A DNA stretch of 64,000 bases, from the NCBI RefSeq assembly GCF_014217605.1, contig NZ_CP043640.1, positions 1 to 64,000 of the forward strand, written 5' to 3'. This document shows positions 1-8,961 of this stretch, one piece after another. Origin of the DNA: Sphingomonas sp. NBWT7. GTDB taxonomy: Bacteria > Pseudomonadota > Alphaproteobacteria > Sphingomonadales > Sphingomonadaceae. How positions within the stretch are numbered: the stretch's first letter is position 1; the number at the start of each line of letters is the position of its first letter. The notes beneath the pieces are model-generated. The model worked only from the letters and a program-made list of their open reading frames with translations, was not told the origin of the DNA and ran no database searches. A program made the position numbers and the translations under genes.

Positions 1-1
1 G

Positions 2-607
2 CGCGCTACGGGCCGCAACCGCACCCTGCTTACCCGCTATCAAGGACTGGCAAAGGCCCCCGACTATATCACTGCGCTCTTTTCCGACATTTCGATGCGG
101 AGTGCGGTCGCGCTGACCCAGGCCGCAAAGACGGACGATGCGGCAACACGAGCCTTCGTGGCCAACACCGCGGCCGAGGACATGACGGTGCTGGCGTGCG
201 AGAAGTTTGCGCGCGACGTCGGGGCGAAGAAGACGCCTGCCCCTGCCCCTGCCCCTGCCCCTGCCCCTGCGTCTGTACCGGCGATCGAAGGTGCCGAGGG
301 AGATACACCGGACGCTACTACGCCCGAGATAGCGCAGGACACCGATCCGGTTTCCCCGCCGTCGACGGATGAGATCAGGGATGACGAGGCCAACCGCGCG
401 CTTGATGAGACACCCGTTTCGTCGGAATTGAGCGTGGCGCCGATCGCAGCCGACAGCCCCACGCCACGATCATCGCCCAGGACCAAACCTGCCAAACCTA
501 AGGTGGAGCGCCCCACGATCGAGATTGACGGGAAGCGCGCGATGGTCGTCGAGGCGCTGTTGCACTTCGACGGTGAAGAGCAACCGCGAATTGTGAGCTG
601 GCGCTGA
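2..607 (+). CDS. ParB-like partition protein, C-terminal part (cut by window start)
   Basis: The reading frame is open from base 2, so the gene starts before the window; the first in-frame ATG at 95 is internal. The first residues (TGRNRTLLTRYQGLAKAP) resemble the helix-turn-helix of ParB/KorB-type proteins, followed by a helical stretch. Next comes a (PA)n linker encoded by tandem CCCCTG hexamers at about 236-270, then an acidic low-complexity tail and a short folded-looking end. The N-terminal CTPase/ParB domain is not visible. A parS-like palindrome lies about 100 bp downstream, which fits a centromere-binding role. Family assignment rests on the helix-turn-helix and context only, so it could also be a KorB-like regulator. 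Confidence 0.45.
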   Translation, partial: RATGRNRTLLTRYQGLAKAPDYITALFSDISMRSAVALTQAAKTDDAATRAFVANTAAEDMTVLACEKFARDVGAKKTPAPAPAPAPAPASVPAIEGAEGDTPDATTPEIAQDTDPVSPPSTDEIRDDEANRALDETPVSSELSVAPIAADSPTPRSSPRTKPAKPKVERPTIEIDGKRAMVVEALLHFDGEEQPRIVSWR

Positions 608-704
608 TCGCGCCGCCATAGCTGAGAGTGCCGGTGAGAGCCGACGCTCGCACTTAGGGCCAATCCTTTCCTTCCGCGACTTCATCGCTTCCGAGAGGAT
701 CGGG

Positions 705-722
705 GTGTGCCACGTGGCACAC
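705..722. promoter_or_regulatory. parS-like palindrome, copy 1
   Basis: Perfect 18-bp palindrome GTGTGCCACGTGGCACAC. Its core resembles the parS consensus (TGTTCCACGTGGAACA type). The same 18 bp recur at 2467, 5365 and 11871. This copy is intergenic, between the ParB-like gene and the mobilisation genes. ParB binding is inferred from similarity to parS. Confidence 0.6.
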
Positions 723-726
723 GTGA

Positions 727-786
727 GAGCAGAATTTGGTGGGAGTTGTTTAATGGGAGCAGAATTTGGTGGGAGTTGTTTAATGG
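727..786. repeat. Two tandem 30-bp direct repeats upstream of mobC (oriT/operator candidate)
   Basis: Two identical 30-bp units (727-756 and 757-786) beginning GAGCAGAATTTGG and ending GTTTAATGG lie immediately behind the first palindrome and about 95 bp before mobC. Directly repeated sites next to a MobC/relaxase pair are typical of accessory-protein or relaxase binding at an origin of transfer. No nic site could be identified by eye. Confidence 0.6.
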
Positions 787-879
787 CAGGATAGGTATTG
801 CGGCGTTTGTGGTATTACATTATCCCTCCGGTGCATGTCATCGACGCCGCAGCTTGCATCCCCCACCAAGGAGACAGCG

Positions 880-1404
880 ATGTTGACGGCGCGTGTCGAT
901 CGCGAGCTGCTGGCTGCGTTCGACGCGCTTGCGGAGGGCAGGGGAGGGCGGAGCGCCTTGCTCCGGACCGTGCTGCAACAGTCGTTGCGGCACGTCGCAG
1001 ATGCGCCGCGGATTGCGCCTCGCGCCGATAGCGCCGGCAATCGCGTTTCGCTTCGCTTCACCGACGCCGAAACCGCTGTTCTCGATCATCGTGCCGCCGA
1101 TCGCGGCATCGATCGCGCAGGCTGGATCAAGGCGCTCGTCCGCCGGCATCTTGCCTTGAAGGCGAACGTCGACGACGGGATGCGTGATGCCGTCGCGCCG
1201 ATCCGGATGCAGCTTCAGCGCATCGGCCGGAACCTCAATCAGGCGATGAAGGCTGGTAACGCCGCGCTGATGGCCGATAGCGGCTTGCAGATTGACCGCG
1301 AGCTTCGCCGGATTGCCGACATGCGGGAGGAGATCAACGAGCAGATCACGGCACTAGGCGACGCGCTACGCGGTGACGCCGCATATTGGCGGGTTGCCGA
1401 CTAA
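880..1404 (+). CDS. mobC: MobC-like mobilisation accessory protein
   Basis: 174 aa. An upstream in-frame ATG exists at 835, but ATG 880 has a good ribosome site (AAGGAG, 868-873) and was chosen. The N-terminal part reads like a ribbon-helix-helix DNA-binding domain (TARVDRELLAAFDAL). The C-terminal half carries the MobC signature region (LQRIGRNLNQAMKAGN). MobC proteins help the relaxase open DNA at oriT. The stop codon overlaps the relaxase start (TAATG), so the two are translationally coupled. The stretch 608-879 upstream, holding the palindrome and tandem repeat, is the likely oriT region. Confidence 0.75.
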   Translation: MLTARVDRELLAAFDALAEGRGGRSALLRTVLQQSLRHVADAPRIAPRADSAGNRVSLRFTDAETAVLDHRAADRGIDRAGWIKALVRRHLALKANVDDGMRDAVAPIRMQLQRIGRNLNQAMKAGNAALMADSGLQIDRELRRIADMREEINEQITALGDALRGDAAYWRVAD

Positions 1405-2510
1405 TGCCGTTCGGAGATCGCGAGGATGAGCTTTGGGAGGCAATGAAGCCACGCTTCAAGCCTCGCACCGTAAGCGATCCGAACATCAGATATGCCCGGC
1501 ACCTGGTCAACGGCACCGGCCCCTTCGCCGCTTCTGCTTCCAGTCCGGCGCCGACCGCCAACGACGCCAGGGCCACCCTCGCGCGTGTCGTCAGGCGTAC
1601 ACCCGAGGTCGTGGTGAAAGTCACCGGCAGAAAAAAGGGCGCGAGGCATCTTGGCGCGCACCTCGACTATATCGGCCGCCACGGCGATGTCCCGCTTGAG
1701 ACGAGGGACGGCGAGCAGATAACCACCAAGGCCGACGCGGAGCGGATCGCGGACGAATGGTCCGACGCGCTCTATTGGCGCCAAGGCACCACCGTATCGG
1801 CCGTGGCGATGGTGTTTTCGATGCCGGCCGGGACCGATCCCAAAACCGTCAAGCAGGCGGTGCGGGAAGCGGCCGAGCGCATGATCGGCGACAACCACGA
1901 TTATGTCATGGCGCTCCACACGGACACCGATCGGCCGCACGTCCACCTTACCGTTCAGGCCGAGGGCCTGGACCGCAAGCGGTTCGATCCGAGGCGCGAG
2001 GATCTGTTTCGGTTTCGCGAGGCGTTCGCCGAGGCACTACGCAGCCGCGGCGTCGAGGCAGAGGCGACGCCCCGCTACACCCGCGGCCAGGGCAGGGCAG
2101 GGACCAGCATGGCCCTCACCCAATTGCGCGCGCGAATACGCAGCGGAGCGTCGAGGCAACCGACCGAGGCCGATCTACGCCAAGCCCGCGAGGCCATGCA
2201 GATCGCGCTCGGTAAGGCGCAGCAACCACCATTCGTCTCCAAAACGCGCGACCGCTGGACCGAGACCAAGCGGAAGTATGAAGCAGCGGCCCAGCGGCTC
2301 GACCGCACCGGCGATCGGGATGATCGCAGGCTCGCGCGCGATGTGCGCCAGTTCATTCAGGAGCGGGCCGACATAGAAACGATCCCCGATCGGATGCTGC
2401 GGGATGCGGAGAAGCGCGTCAGGGACGCGCAGGCACGTGCGAAACCTGATCGGCAGCCCGACATGGGTGTGCCACGTGGCACACCCCCGGCACCAACTCG
2501 ACGGCGATGA
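1404..2510 (+). CDS. Relaxase, MOBP/VirD2-like
   Basis: 368 aa from ATG 1404, which overlaps the mobC stop; a longer TTG start at 1386 is less likely. Near residue 82 the sequence RHLGAHLDYIGRHG provides a candidate motif I with tyrosine about 89 as the DNA-linking residue. The metal-binding motif III is clear at residues 162-171 (HTDTDRPHVHL). The C-terminal third is helical and charged and lacks a recognisable helicase or primase, so this is a short relaxase. The last residues include GVPRGTP, encoded by the second parS-like palindrome. Role: nicks oriT and pilots the strand to VirD4. Family subtype is inferred from the motifs. Confidence 0.8.
   Translation: MPFGDREDELWEAMKPRFKPRTVSDPNIRYARHLVNGTGPFAASASSPAPTANDARATLARVVRRTPEVVVKVTGRKKGARHLGAHLDYIGRHGDVPLETRDGEQITTKADAERIADEWSDALYWRQGTTVSAVAMVFSMPAGTDPKTVKQAVREAAERMIGDNHDYVMALHTDTDRPHVHLTVQAEGLDRKRFDPRREDLFRFREAFAEALRSRGVEAEATPRYTRGQGRAGTSMALTQLRARIRSGASRQPTEADLRQAREAMQIALGKAQQPPFVSKTRDRWTETKRKYEAAAQRLDRTGDRDDRRLARDVRQFIQERADIETIPDRMLRDAEKRVRDAQARAKPDRQPDMGVPRGTPPAPTRRR
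2465..2486. promoter_or_regulatory. parS-like palindrome, copy 2
   Basis: The same 18-bp palindrome (2467-2484), here extended to 22 bp by flanking GG/CC. It lies inside the 3' end of the relaxase gene, about 25 bp before its stop, where it encodes Gly-Val-Pro-Arg-Gly-Thr-Pro. Confidence 0.6.
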
Positions 2511-2567
2511 TTTGAAGATCGGCGGAAATATGCTTCCGGTGGCGAAGGGCAGCTAGCTGCCCCTCGT

Positions 2568-3350
2568 TCATGAGAAAGGGTCTCGCGCGGTACGACGACG
2601 GATATGCTCTCGGGTAATATCGAATGTATCGGCTGTCTCGGAGCCTTGGCGCGCGGTACGGCGATCCGCTTCCGCACCAATTCGCTGCAAAGAATCAGCC
2701 AAGGCATCCATAGCCTCGGCGCGCTCGCCCGGCCGTAAGCGGCAACGCTGAAAAAAGCCTTCAATCAAGTTTGGCACGTGCTTGCGGATAAACACTGCCC
2801 AATCGATGGCGTCGCCGTCCAACTCTCGATGAGCCGCCGCGTTGAGAAACTTCCGGCAGCTTCGACGTGCAATCGCTATTTCGCTCGCGATTTCGTCCGC
2901 CTCAATTATCGCCTTCTCCCATGCCGCTTCCAACTCCCGATCGGGATCTGGTCGAAAACTAGCTCGACGGAGGAAGAACCAGCGAGACTGCGCTGACCCC
3001 GTCCTTATCTTATTGGACACTGGTTCGGTTGGGGTTCGAGGCGGGAGAGTAACAGTCGTTGGCTTCGACCCAGACCGCAACGAGCGAATAAAGAAAACAG
3101 GAAACAATAGGAGACCGCCAAGAACACCTACGACGGTTCCAAGACCGTCGTCGAAATACGAACCGCCTGCATAGAGCAGCGCACCACCAATCACCGCGCA
3201 GAGCGCAGCTGTGAACAGCCCTTCGATCGCCCGACCAATCCAACTCAGACCGCGGTTGATCGCGGTCTCCTGCCGACCAGCGCGCGCAAAAATCATGATG
3301 ACGCCAATGGTGGTAAGCACCCCGATCATGACAACTACCAGCCGCGCCAT
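2568..3350 (-). CDS. Membrane protein of unknown function (third gene of membrane operon)
   Basis: 260 aa from ATG 3350, 8 bp behind the stop of the preceding gene; an upstream TTG at 3377 would overlap it. Three hydrophobic segments lie in the first 100 residues (ARLVVVMIGVLTTIGVIMIF, a segment around LFTAALCAVIGGALLYAGG, and VVGVLGGLLLFPVFFI). A charged, helical cytoplasmic domain of about 150 residues with many Arg and Glu follows. No family is recognised. It is the last gene of a minus-strand trio (4418-5134, 3358-4428, 2568-3350) lying between the relaxase and the transfer genes, so it may be a transfer accessory, an exclusion function or an unrelated cargo operon. Confidence 0.7.
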   Translation of the reverse strand: MARLVVVMIGVLTTIGVIMIFARAGRQETAINRGLSWIGRAIEGLFTAALCAVIGGALLYAGGSYFDDGLGTVVGVLGGLLLFPVFFIRSLRSGSKPTTVTLPPRTPTEPVSNKIRTGSAQSRWFFLRRASFRPDPDRELEAAWEKAIIEADEIASEIAIARRSCRKFLNAAAHRELDGDAIDWAVFIRKHVPNLIEGFFQRCRLRPGERAEAMDALADSLQRIGAEADRRTARQGSETADTFDITREHIRRRTARDPFS

Positions 3351-3357
3351 GATCGAT

Positions 3358-4428
3358 TTAGCCCGTCTCGCCAGCAAGGAACATCAGCGGCTCGCTTGTC
3401 TCATGCCGCGCTCGTTCGAGCCAGTGCCGTCCCGAAATGCCGCTCTGCTCAAGCCGACGCAGAGTGATGGGAGTCGAGCTTACGACGGCATCGCGCTCCC
3501 GTAACGAGGCGGCGGTCACTTCAACATCGGATCGCACCCGTTCAGCGTGAACAGCATATCGGCTATCGCCCGGTGAAATGCCTTCCTCGCGCAGACGGGC
3601 GGTGAGCAAGCTCGCAGCGCCGATCGGCGCGGTAATCTCTTCAAACTCACGGGCAAAAGATTCGCTTGCCAGGTAAGCGGCTCCCGCGTCGCCGGCGGCC
3701 AGCCGACACGCCGTGCGGTTCGCGCCCGCAAGCGCGAAGGCTTCGATGAACGGTTCTACCGTTCCGATTTCCTCAGTTTCGCTCACGATACGCCGGATGC
3801 GACGCGAAAATCTGTTCTGTATCCCATGCAGTTCCTGAGCGACCGATCGCCATTGTGGCTCAGGATCGCCGAGATACCATGCTTCGTCCATCTGCTCGCA
3901 TGCGGTGCGTAGGCGATCAAAATCCTCCCGCACATATTCATGCCGAAGTTCATCGATGCTCCGCGCCATTCGATCGAGTCTTGCATCAAGAGCTGCGACC
4001 TGATCGCTGACATGGCCGATCTTCTGCGAAAGAATCGCAAAACCGGCTACCGATACGCCGATCCCTACCGCGCTCACTGCCAGTGACGCGAGCTGAAGCG
4101 ACTGGAGTGTCGCAACCGCAGCTTTGATTTGCTCATTCTGCGCAATGGCGATGCCCTGCATTCCGACCTGCGCTACTTTGGTCACGGCACCGACGATCAT
4201 GGCAGGGGGGCCACCGGTAGCCATTCCAAGCACACTGCCGACATGGGGAGCCGCTCCCTTGAGCATCATAGAAGCGGCTTGCTGTGCTACGGCCGTCTCC
4301 TGAACGTGGCTGACAATTCCGGCTTGCCCATGACGGAACAGAAGCGCGCCGACACGATAGACGGTGCCAGCAGCAAAATCGCTACGCAGGGCCTCAGGAA
4401 CGCCCATCAGGATCGCGTCATCCAGCAT
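3358..4428 (-). CDS. Membrane/coiled-coil protein of unknown function (second gene of membrane operon)
   Basis: 356 aa from ATG 4428, overlapping the previous gene by 11 bp; the TTG at 4437 is a weaker option. Residues about 55-150 are Ala/Gly/Val-rich with two or three long hydrophobic stretches (for example VGSVLGMATGGPPAMIVGAV and LASLAVSAVGIGVSVAGFAI). A heptad-like segment follows (VSDQVAALDARLDRMARSID), then a soluble helical C-terminus. The layout of hydrophobic hairpins followed by a coiled coil recalls pore-forming or membrane-remodelling proteins, but no family is recognised. It is translationally coupled to its neighbours, so the three products probably act together. Confidence 0.7.
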   Translation of the reverse strand: MLDDAILMGVPEALRSDFAAGTVYRVGALLFRHGQAGIVSHVQETAVAQQAASMMLKGAAPHVGSVLGMATGGPPAMIVGAVTKVAQVGMQGIAIAQNEQIKAAVATLQSLQLASLAVSAVGIGVSVAGFAILSQKIGHVSDQVAALDARLDRMARSIDELRHEYVREDFDRLRTACEQMDEAWYLGDPEPQWRSVAQELHGIQNRFSRRIRRIVSETEEIGTVEPFIEAFALAGANRTACRLAAGDAGAAYLASESFAREFEEITAPIGAASLLTARLREEGISPGDSRYAVHAERVRSDVEVTAASLRERDAVVSSTPITLRRLEQSGISGRHWLERARHETSEPLMFLAGETG

Positions 4429-5134
4429 TGTTCTCAATTCTTTCTAGGGCAGCCGCCGCGGCCGTTTGGATGACAATCGTGAGGCTAACGAGCAGCGAGG
4501 GGGTCGTGGATTTTGGCACATCATTGAGTACCGCAGCATCAATGTGATTTCGTACCCGAACACGCATCCTAGCTGTCCGTTTCTCCTTGATGCGGCTGGT
4601 CTGAAGAACCCCCGTCGCAAGCCCCGCGCCAGCGACGGCGATCCCAGTTAACAAGATAGGTGCGCTAATGGCGCTGGTTGCCACCATTCCGAACATTACG
4701 GCTCCAGAAACGACTGCAAAACTGGGTAACGCCGCAGCAATACCCACGCTTCCTAGTATTGGAGCGAGCCCAGCAATCAGGTCCAGCTCGCTAGTTAGCT
4801 TGTTGGTTTCGACAGGTGTTCCGCCAAGGGTCGCCTCAAGCGCAAGATGGTGCTCGATAATATGGTCGAGTTCTAATTGAGCCTCGCGGATCAAGCGTTG
4901 AACTGCCTCGTTGACCGCTCCAGCAACGATAGGGTCTATCTCGCGGGTGACGAACGCGTCTGTCTCGGTGAGGACGCTGTGCCAACTGACCGCGGCCAAC
5001 CGCGCTTCGATTAAGGGCCAAGCGTCCTGGCACGCGCGGTGAAGTGCGAGTGTGGCGGCTATGATATGCCGGTCACGCCATTCTAGAACAGAGCGACGCT
5101 CTTCGATCGACGACGCGGCGATGTTTAGGTTCAT
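4418..5134 (-). CDS. Membrane protein of unknown function (first gene of membrane operon)
   Basis: 238 aa. The frame is open to 5314, but ATG 5134 (MNLNIAASSIEERR) begins the protein-like sequence. Residues 1-110 are soluble and helical with several His and Glu residues (HIIEHHLALEATLGG). Residues about 115-180 form two hydrophobic segments (LAPILGSVGIAAALPSFAVV and the stretch around ISAPILLTGIAVAGAGLATG). A short basic stretch (KEKRTARMRVRVR) and another hydrophobic helix end the protein. Its pattern is similar in outline to its downstream neighbour, as if the two were paired subunits. No known domain was recognised. Confidence 0.7.
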   Translation of the reverse strand: MNLNIAASSIEERRSVLEWRDRHIIAATLALHRACQDAWPLIEARLAAVSWHSVLTETDAFVTREIDPIVAGAVNEAVQRLIREAQLELDHIIEHHLALEATLGGTPVETNKLTSELDLIAGLAPILGSVGIAAALPSFAVVSGAVMFGMVATSAISAPILLTGIAVAGAGLATGVLQTSRIKEKRTARMRVRVRNHIDAAVLNDVPKSTTPSLLVSLTIVIQTAAAAALERIENNAG

Positions 5135-5407
5135 GAATTTCCATTCGGCGTCTCGATACGGGCGCGATGGTGCACCATCTGGCAGGCACCTGCCGAGGGC
5201 AAGGGATTGTCGCTCAGACGAGCGTAATGGCTTGAACGACGGCCTTCTCGAACATCCCGCACGTCGATCGCTAAGGCATGCCGGCTCGCCAAACTGAGCG
5301 AGGTGTTGGCACAAGGCAAACCGACCTAAGGCAGAACGTCATATCATGGGCCTAGCCGTCCGAGGTGTGCCACGTGGCACACCCCTCAACGATGAAGATC
5401 AGCATCG
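5135..5407. promoter_or_regulatory. Intergenic region with parS-like palindrome copy 3
   Basis: The third 18-bp palindrome is at 5365-5382, 26 bp past the 3' end of the LPD7 gene and in the upstream region of the membrane operon. The rest of this interval shows no convincing gene; it probably holds the promoter of the membrane operon. Confidence 0.5.
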
Positions 5408-6154
5408 TCAGCGTCCTCCGATCGAGCGGGACTTCTGCAATATCTGATCCTGTGCCATTTCGCGGACACGCTGCGCTTGTTGCTGCTTCACCTCGATGCC
5501 GGCGATCCGCTCGCCGCGGCTGATCCGAGCCGCCACGTCCTCTTTGCGCTCAGCCACGAACTCGCGTTGCTTCACGGGCTGGCCCGGGAATCGCCCTTCT
5601 GCGACCGTCGTGGCGAATGCGACGTGGCTTTGCGCCTTGCGCAGCTCGGGGTCTTTCGCGTTCTGAACGTCGGTCTGCCGGCGAAACCGCTCGGCCAGAT
5701 CGACGCGCGGGTCGACCTGTTCTTTGCTATCACGAGCCTGGTTAGCGGTGCGGGGCGTCGGTTGCTTCACCCCCGACACCCCGGCCTGCCGGGCCTGTTC
5801 GCGATCGGCAGCGGCTTTGGTTTTCTCGTCGGGCTGATACCCGTCGATCTTGATCCCTTGCGCCGAGGCGGCAAGATAGGCGGCGCGCTTGAACTCTTCG
5901 TCGCCGGTGATTTTGAGCGACGTCCACCCGTTTTCCGTCGCGAGCCTCACAAGGTCAGGCAGTGACTCCGGACCCTTCGCCTTGATGCGATCGGGGGTTA
6001 TCGTCGCGATCGGCTCTTTGTCGTGCGCGCTGCGATAGAGCTTGTTGCCGACGCGCAGGAAGCGGGACTCAAGGTCGGCCGGGACTTCCATCGGCCGCCT
6101 ACGACGGTGGTCGCCCTCGATGCCGGTGCCGGCAGCTTCGACCTTCTCAACCAT
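5408..6154 (-). CDS. LPD7-domain conjugation accessory protein
   Basis: 248 aa. The middle (FLRVGNKLYRSAHDKEPIAT to about residue 120) matches the large polyvalent protein-associated domain 7 found in TraI/relaxase-associated proteins, with the phrases LVRLATENGWTSLKITGDEEF and RAAYLAASAQGIKIDGYQP. The rest is charged and helical. It starts one base after the coupling-protein stop, so it is the last gene of the virB-virD4 operon. Its probable role is helping present DNA or relaxase to the secretion channel. The exact function of this domain is unknown. Confidence 0.7.
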   Translation of the reverse strand: MVEKVEAAGTGIEGDHRRRRPMEVPADLESRFLRVGNKLYRSAHDKEPIATITPDRIKAKGPESLPDLVRLATENGWTSLKITGDEEFKRAAYLAASAQGIKIDGYQPDEKTKAAADREQARQAGVSGVKQPTPRTANQARDSKEQVDPRVDLAERFRRQTDVQNAKDPELRKAQSHVAFATTVAEGRFPGQPVKQREFVAERKEDVAARISRGERIAGIEVKQQQAQRVREMAQDQILQKSRSIGGR

Positions 6155-6155
6155 G

Positions 6156-7976
6156 TCACCGCTCCTGTTCGATTACACCAACGACTTCGTTTCCGCGCTG
6201 CTCGGCCGACACGTCGATGAGCATGTCGGGATGGTCTTCCGTCACGACGCAATCCATCGCAAACGACAGCGGGTCCGGGTCGGTGAGCTGGTCGAACGTC
6301 GGCATCGCGCACTCGGGAAGATCCTCGTCATCGCGAACCGTCTTCGGGATAGGTGGCACCACTGGCGCCGCCATGACGCGGCTGCGAAACAGCCCGTCCG
6401 CATAGAACCGTATCTTGTCCCCGTGGATTGGCGGGATGCCGCCTCGCAGCAACAGCAGCTCGCCGTCCGGAAACTGCATCAGCTCTTGCGGGAGCAAGAG
6501 GGCGCGCCGCTGGTCCGACATGGACTTGGAGCGGTTTGCCAGGATGCCGTGGATCGTGAGCGACTTCGTGACGGATTCCTGCCCGACATAGCCGATGCGC
6601 TCCGACAGCTCGTTCGCAACGCGCAGCTCTTTCGGTGTGAACGCGACCTCGACACCGCAGTTGGCAACGATTTCGTTCGCGACATGCTCGCCATAGACCG
6701 CGCGGAGCTGCGATCGGGACTGAATGACCGGCAGGAGGCGGATGCCGTAACCGGCGACGTAGGAGAAGGCGCTGGCGATCACTTGCGCGCGGCCGATCCG
6801 GGCGAACTCGTCGAGGATGACGAGAACTTGGAGCGGCGTTTCGCTATCCGGCAGATCACGCACGTTCAGGTCGATGAGCTGTTGGAACAGGAGATTGTAA
6901 AGCGGCGCGACGCGATCCAGCTCGTCGGGAGACACGCCCAGGTAGATCGACATGGGCTTGGTGCGCAGCTCGCGCAGATCGAAGTCGCTTTCTTCGGTTG
7001 CGGCATTGACACGCGGGTTGAGCCACAGGCTCAATTTCGACGTGACAGTCTGGACGATGCCGGCGAACGTATTGTCCGCTCCCGACGTGAAGTCGGCGAG
7101 AGCGTTCCGGCAACCTTGCGACAGATCGAGCGCACGATCGTCGAGAACCTTGCGGAAATAGCCGCGCGTGTCGCCGGTCGTCATCAGGCGATAGATCGCG
7201 CCGATGGTGAACGGCAGATCGGCAACCGCAAGGTATGCGCCGACACCTACGAACGCGGTCCGTGCCGAATCCGTCCAGAACGGTTCCCCCCGCTCGGGTG
7301 CCACGAATAGCATGGTCGCGATCTTCTGCAGCTCGATCACCACCTGGTCGGGATCGGTGCGATCAATATAGCCGAGCGGATTATAACGGGCCGTGCGGCC
7401 TTCCGGGTCGGTCGGGTTGAAGAGATAGACGGCCTGCCCGAACTTTTGCCGGAAGCCGGCCGTCGCGTCCCAATTCTCGCGTTTCACATCGAGGACGACA
7501 ACCGATGCCTGCCACGACAGGAGGTTAGGGATGACGATGCCGACGCCCTTGCCCGAGCGGGTAGGGGCCTCGACGATGCAATGCTCGCTACCGCCGAAGG
7601 TAAGGAACTTCCCGCCTTTCTTGCCGACCACGATGCCGTTGTCTGCGCGAAATCCGGCGCGACGGATTTCCCCTTCCTTGGCGAAGCGAGCGGCCCCGTG
7701 GAGCGGGGGCTTCTGTTTCAGGAGCCACCACAGCATGATTCCGGTCAGCACCAAGCCGACGACCATGCCAGCGCCGAACGCCTTCAACACGACCGGATCG
7801 TGCCGATAATACCAGAAGAAAGCCGGCATCTTTAACGGATCGAACTTCGCGCTTGGAAGCCCGAGATAGATCCACGCGACGACGCTCGCGACGAAGAAGG
7901 CGAGGACGATCGCGACCGGGATGCCGGCCGCGAGGATGGTGCCTCGTCTAGGCTGCATGACGCCCTGCAGGGTCAT
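6156..7976 (-). CDS. virD4: Type IV coupling protein VirD4/TraG
   Basis: 606 aa from ATG 7976, overlapping virB11 by 29 bp; ATG 7958 (MQPRRGTILAAG) is an alternative. Two N-terminal transmembrane segments are followed by a RecA-like ATPase with Walker A APTRSGKGVG and Walker B LVILDEFARIG. A serine-rich sensor region and an acidic C-terminal tail complete the protein. Coupling proteins are inner-membrane hexamers that take the relaxase-DNA complex to the type IV secretion channel. The length is usual for the family and there are no lesions. Confidence 0.92.
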   Translation of the reverse strand: MTLQGVMQPRRGTILAAGIPVAIVLAFFVASVVAWIYLGLPSAKFDPLKMPAFFWYYRHDPVVLKAFGAGMVVGLVLTGIMLWWLLKQKPPLHGAARFAKEGEIRRAGFRADNGIVVGKKGGKFLTFGGSEHCIVEAPTRSGKGVGIVIPNLLSWQASVVVLDVKRENWDATAGFRQKFGQAVYLFNPTDPEGRTARYNPLGYIDRTDPDQVVIELQKIATMLFVAPERGEPFWTDSARTAFVGVGAYLAVADLPFTIGAIYRLMTTGDTRGYFRKVLDDRALDLSQGCRNALADFTSGADNTFAGIVQTVTSKLSLWLNPRVNAATEESDFDLRELRTKPMSIYLGVSPDELDRVAPLYNLLFQQLIDLNVRDLPDSETPLQVLVILDEFARIGRAQVIASAFSYVAGYGIRLLPVIQSRSQLRAVYGEHVANEIVANCGVEVAFTPKELRVANELSERIGYVGQESVTKSLTIHGILANRSKSMSDQRRALLLPQELMQFPDGELLLLRGGIPPIHGDKIRFYADGLFRSRVMAAPVVPPIPKTVRDDEDLPECAMPTFDQLTDPDPLSFAMDCVVTEDHPDMLIDVSAEQRGNEVVGVIEQER

Positions 7977-8961
7977 AATAGATCTCGGTCATGCGAAACT
8001 CGCCGTCGACCTTCTTCATCTGGACCACGACATCGACGAGGATTTTCAACAGCGAGCGTATGTCGTCGCGGGCTAGGTCCGCGCCGCCCTCACTTTCCTT
8101 CACGAGCAGCGTCAGTTGCTCGAACGCTAGCTCGGCCGAGTCCGCGTGAATGGTGGTGATCGAGCCGGGATGGCCGCTGTTGACGTTGCGCAGATAGAAG
8201 AACGCGGTGCCGTCCCGAAGCTCTTGGAGCAGGATGCGATCGGGCCTCATGCGCAGCGCGCTTTCCAGCAGCTCCTTGGCCGTCACCTTGGCGGTGCCGG
8301 TGCCGTCCTTGCTGTAGATCATGTGGACGACGTTCTTGTGCGGCACGACCAGCTCGCGCGTGTCCTCGATCGTCAAAAGACGTTCGTTTTCGGGAATAAG
8401 CTGGATCAACCCTTTGGAGAACGTCGTCTTGCCCGAGCCGGTCGCGCCGGAGATGAGAATGTTGAGCCGGCTACGCACCGCCATCTCGAAGAACTCGACA
8501 TGCCGACCGGCGTGGAGCAGCCCCAAGAGCCGTTCTTCGACCGTGCTGACCCGCTTGCTGGCAACTTTCGTATCGGTGAACAGGCCGCTTGCCTCGAAAT
8601 CCTGCATCGAGAGCGTCTTCGTCGACGGCTTCCGAACCGTGATCGACACGGTGCCATCCGGCACGACGGGCGGCATGACGAGCTGGACGCGCTCGCCGGT
8701 TGGGAACACCGTCGAGCAGATCGGGTTCTCGCGCGTCACATCCTGCGAAGTGAAGGCAGCCGCAGCGCGCGCCAGTTGGTTGAGCGCATCGAGCGTTAGA
8801 TCGTCCTCGCGCTCCCAGGTCCACCCGCCTTTCCGCTCCACGCCGATCAGCGTCGGTTCGTTGATGACGACTTCCGTCACCCCTTCATCATCGAGATAGC
8901 GGCGCAGCGGGCGCACGGCGTGATCGAGGATCGCCGTGTTGCGGAAGGCTGCCACGGTCAT
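7948..8961 (-). CDS. virB11: VirB11 secretion ATPase
   Basis: 337 aa, family-typical. The N-terminal domain is followed by a RecA-like motor with Walker A SGATGSGKTTF, Walker B region RPDRILLQELRDG and the His box GHPGSITTIHA. VirB11 forms a cytoplasmic hexamer that switches the system between pilus assembly and DNA transfer. ATG 8961 overlaps the virB10 stop by 4 bp (ATGA), showing translational coupling. Confidence 0.93.
   Translation of the reverse strand: MTVAAFRNTAILDHAVRPLRRYLDDEGVTEVVINEPTLIGVERKGGWTWEREDDLTLDALNQLARAAAAFTSQDVTRENPICSTVFPTGERVQLVMPPVVPDGTVSITVRKPSTKTLSMQDFEASGLFTDTKVASKRVSTVEERLLGLLHAGRHVEFFEMAVRSRLNILISGATGSGKTTFSKGLIQLIPENERLLTIEDTRELVVPHKNVVHMIYSKDGTGTAKVTAKELLESALRMRPDRILLQELRDGTAFFYLRNVNSGHPGSITTIHADSAELAFEQLTLLVKESEGGADLARDDIRSLLKILVDVVVQMKKVDGEFRMTEIYYDPAGRHAA

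Noticed and set aside
236..270. CCCCTG tandem hexamers as a CRISPR or iteron
   Set aside because: It is a simple coding repeat giving a Pro-Ala linker; unit too short and in frame.
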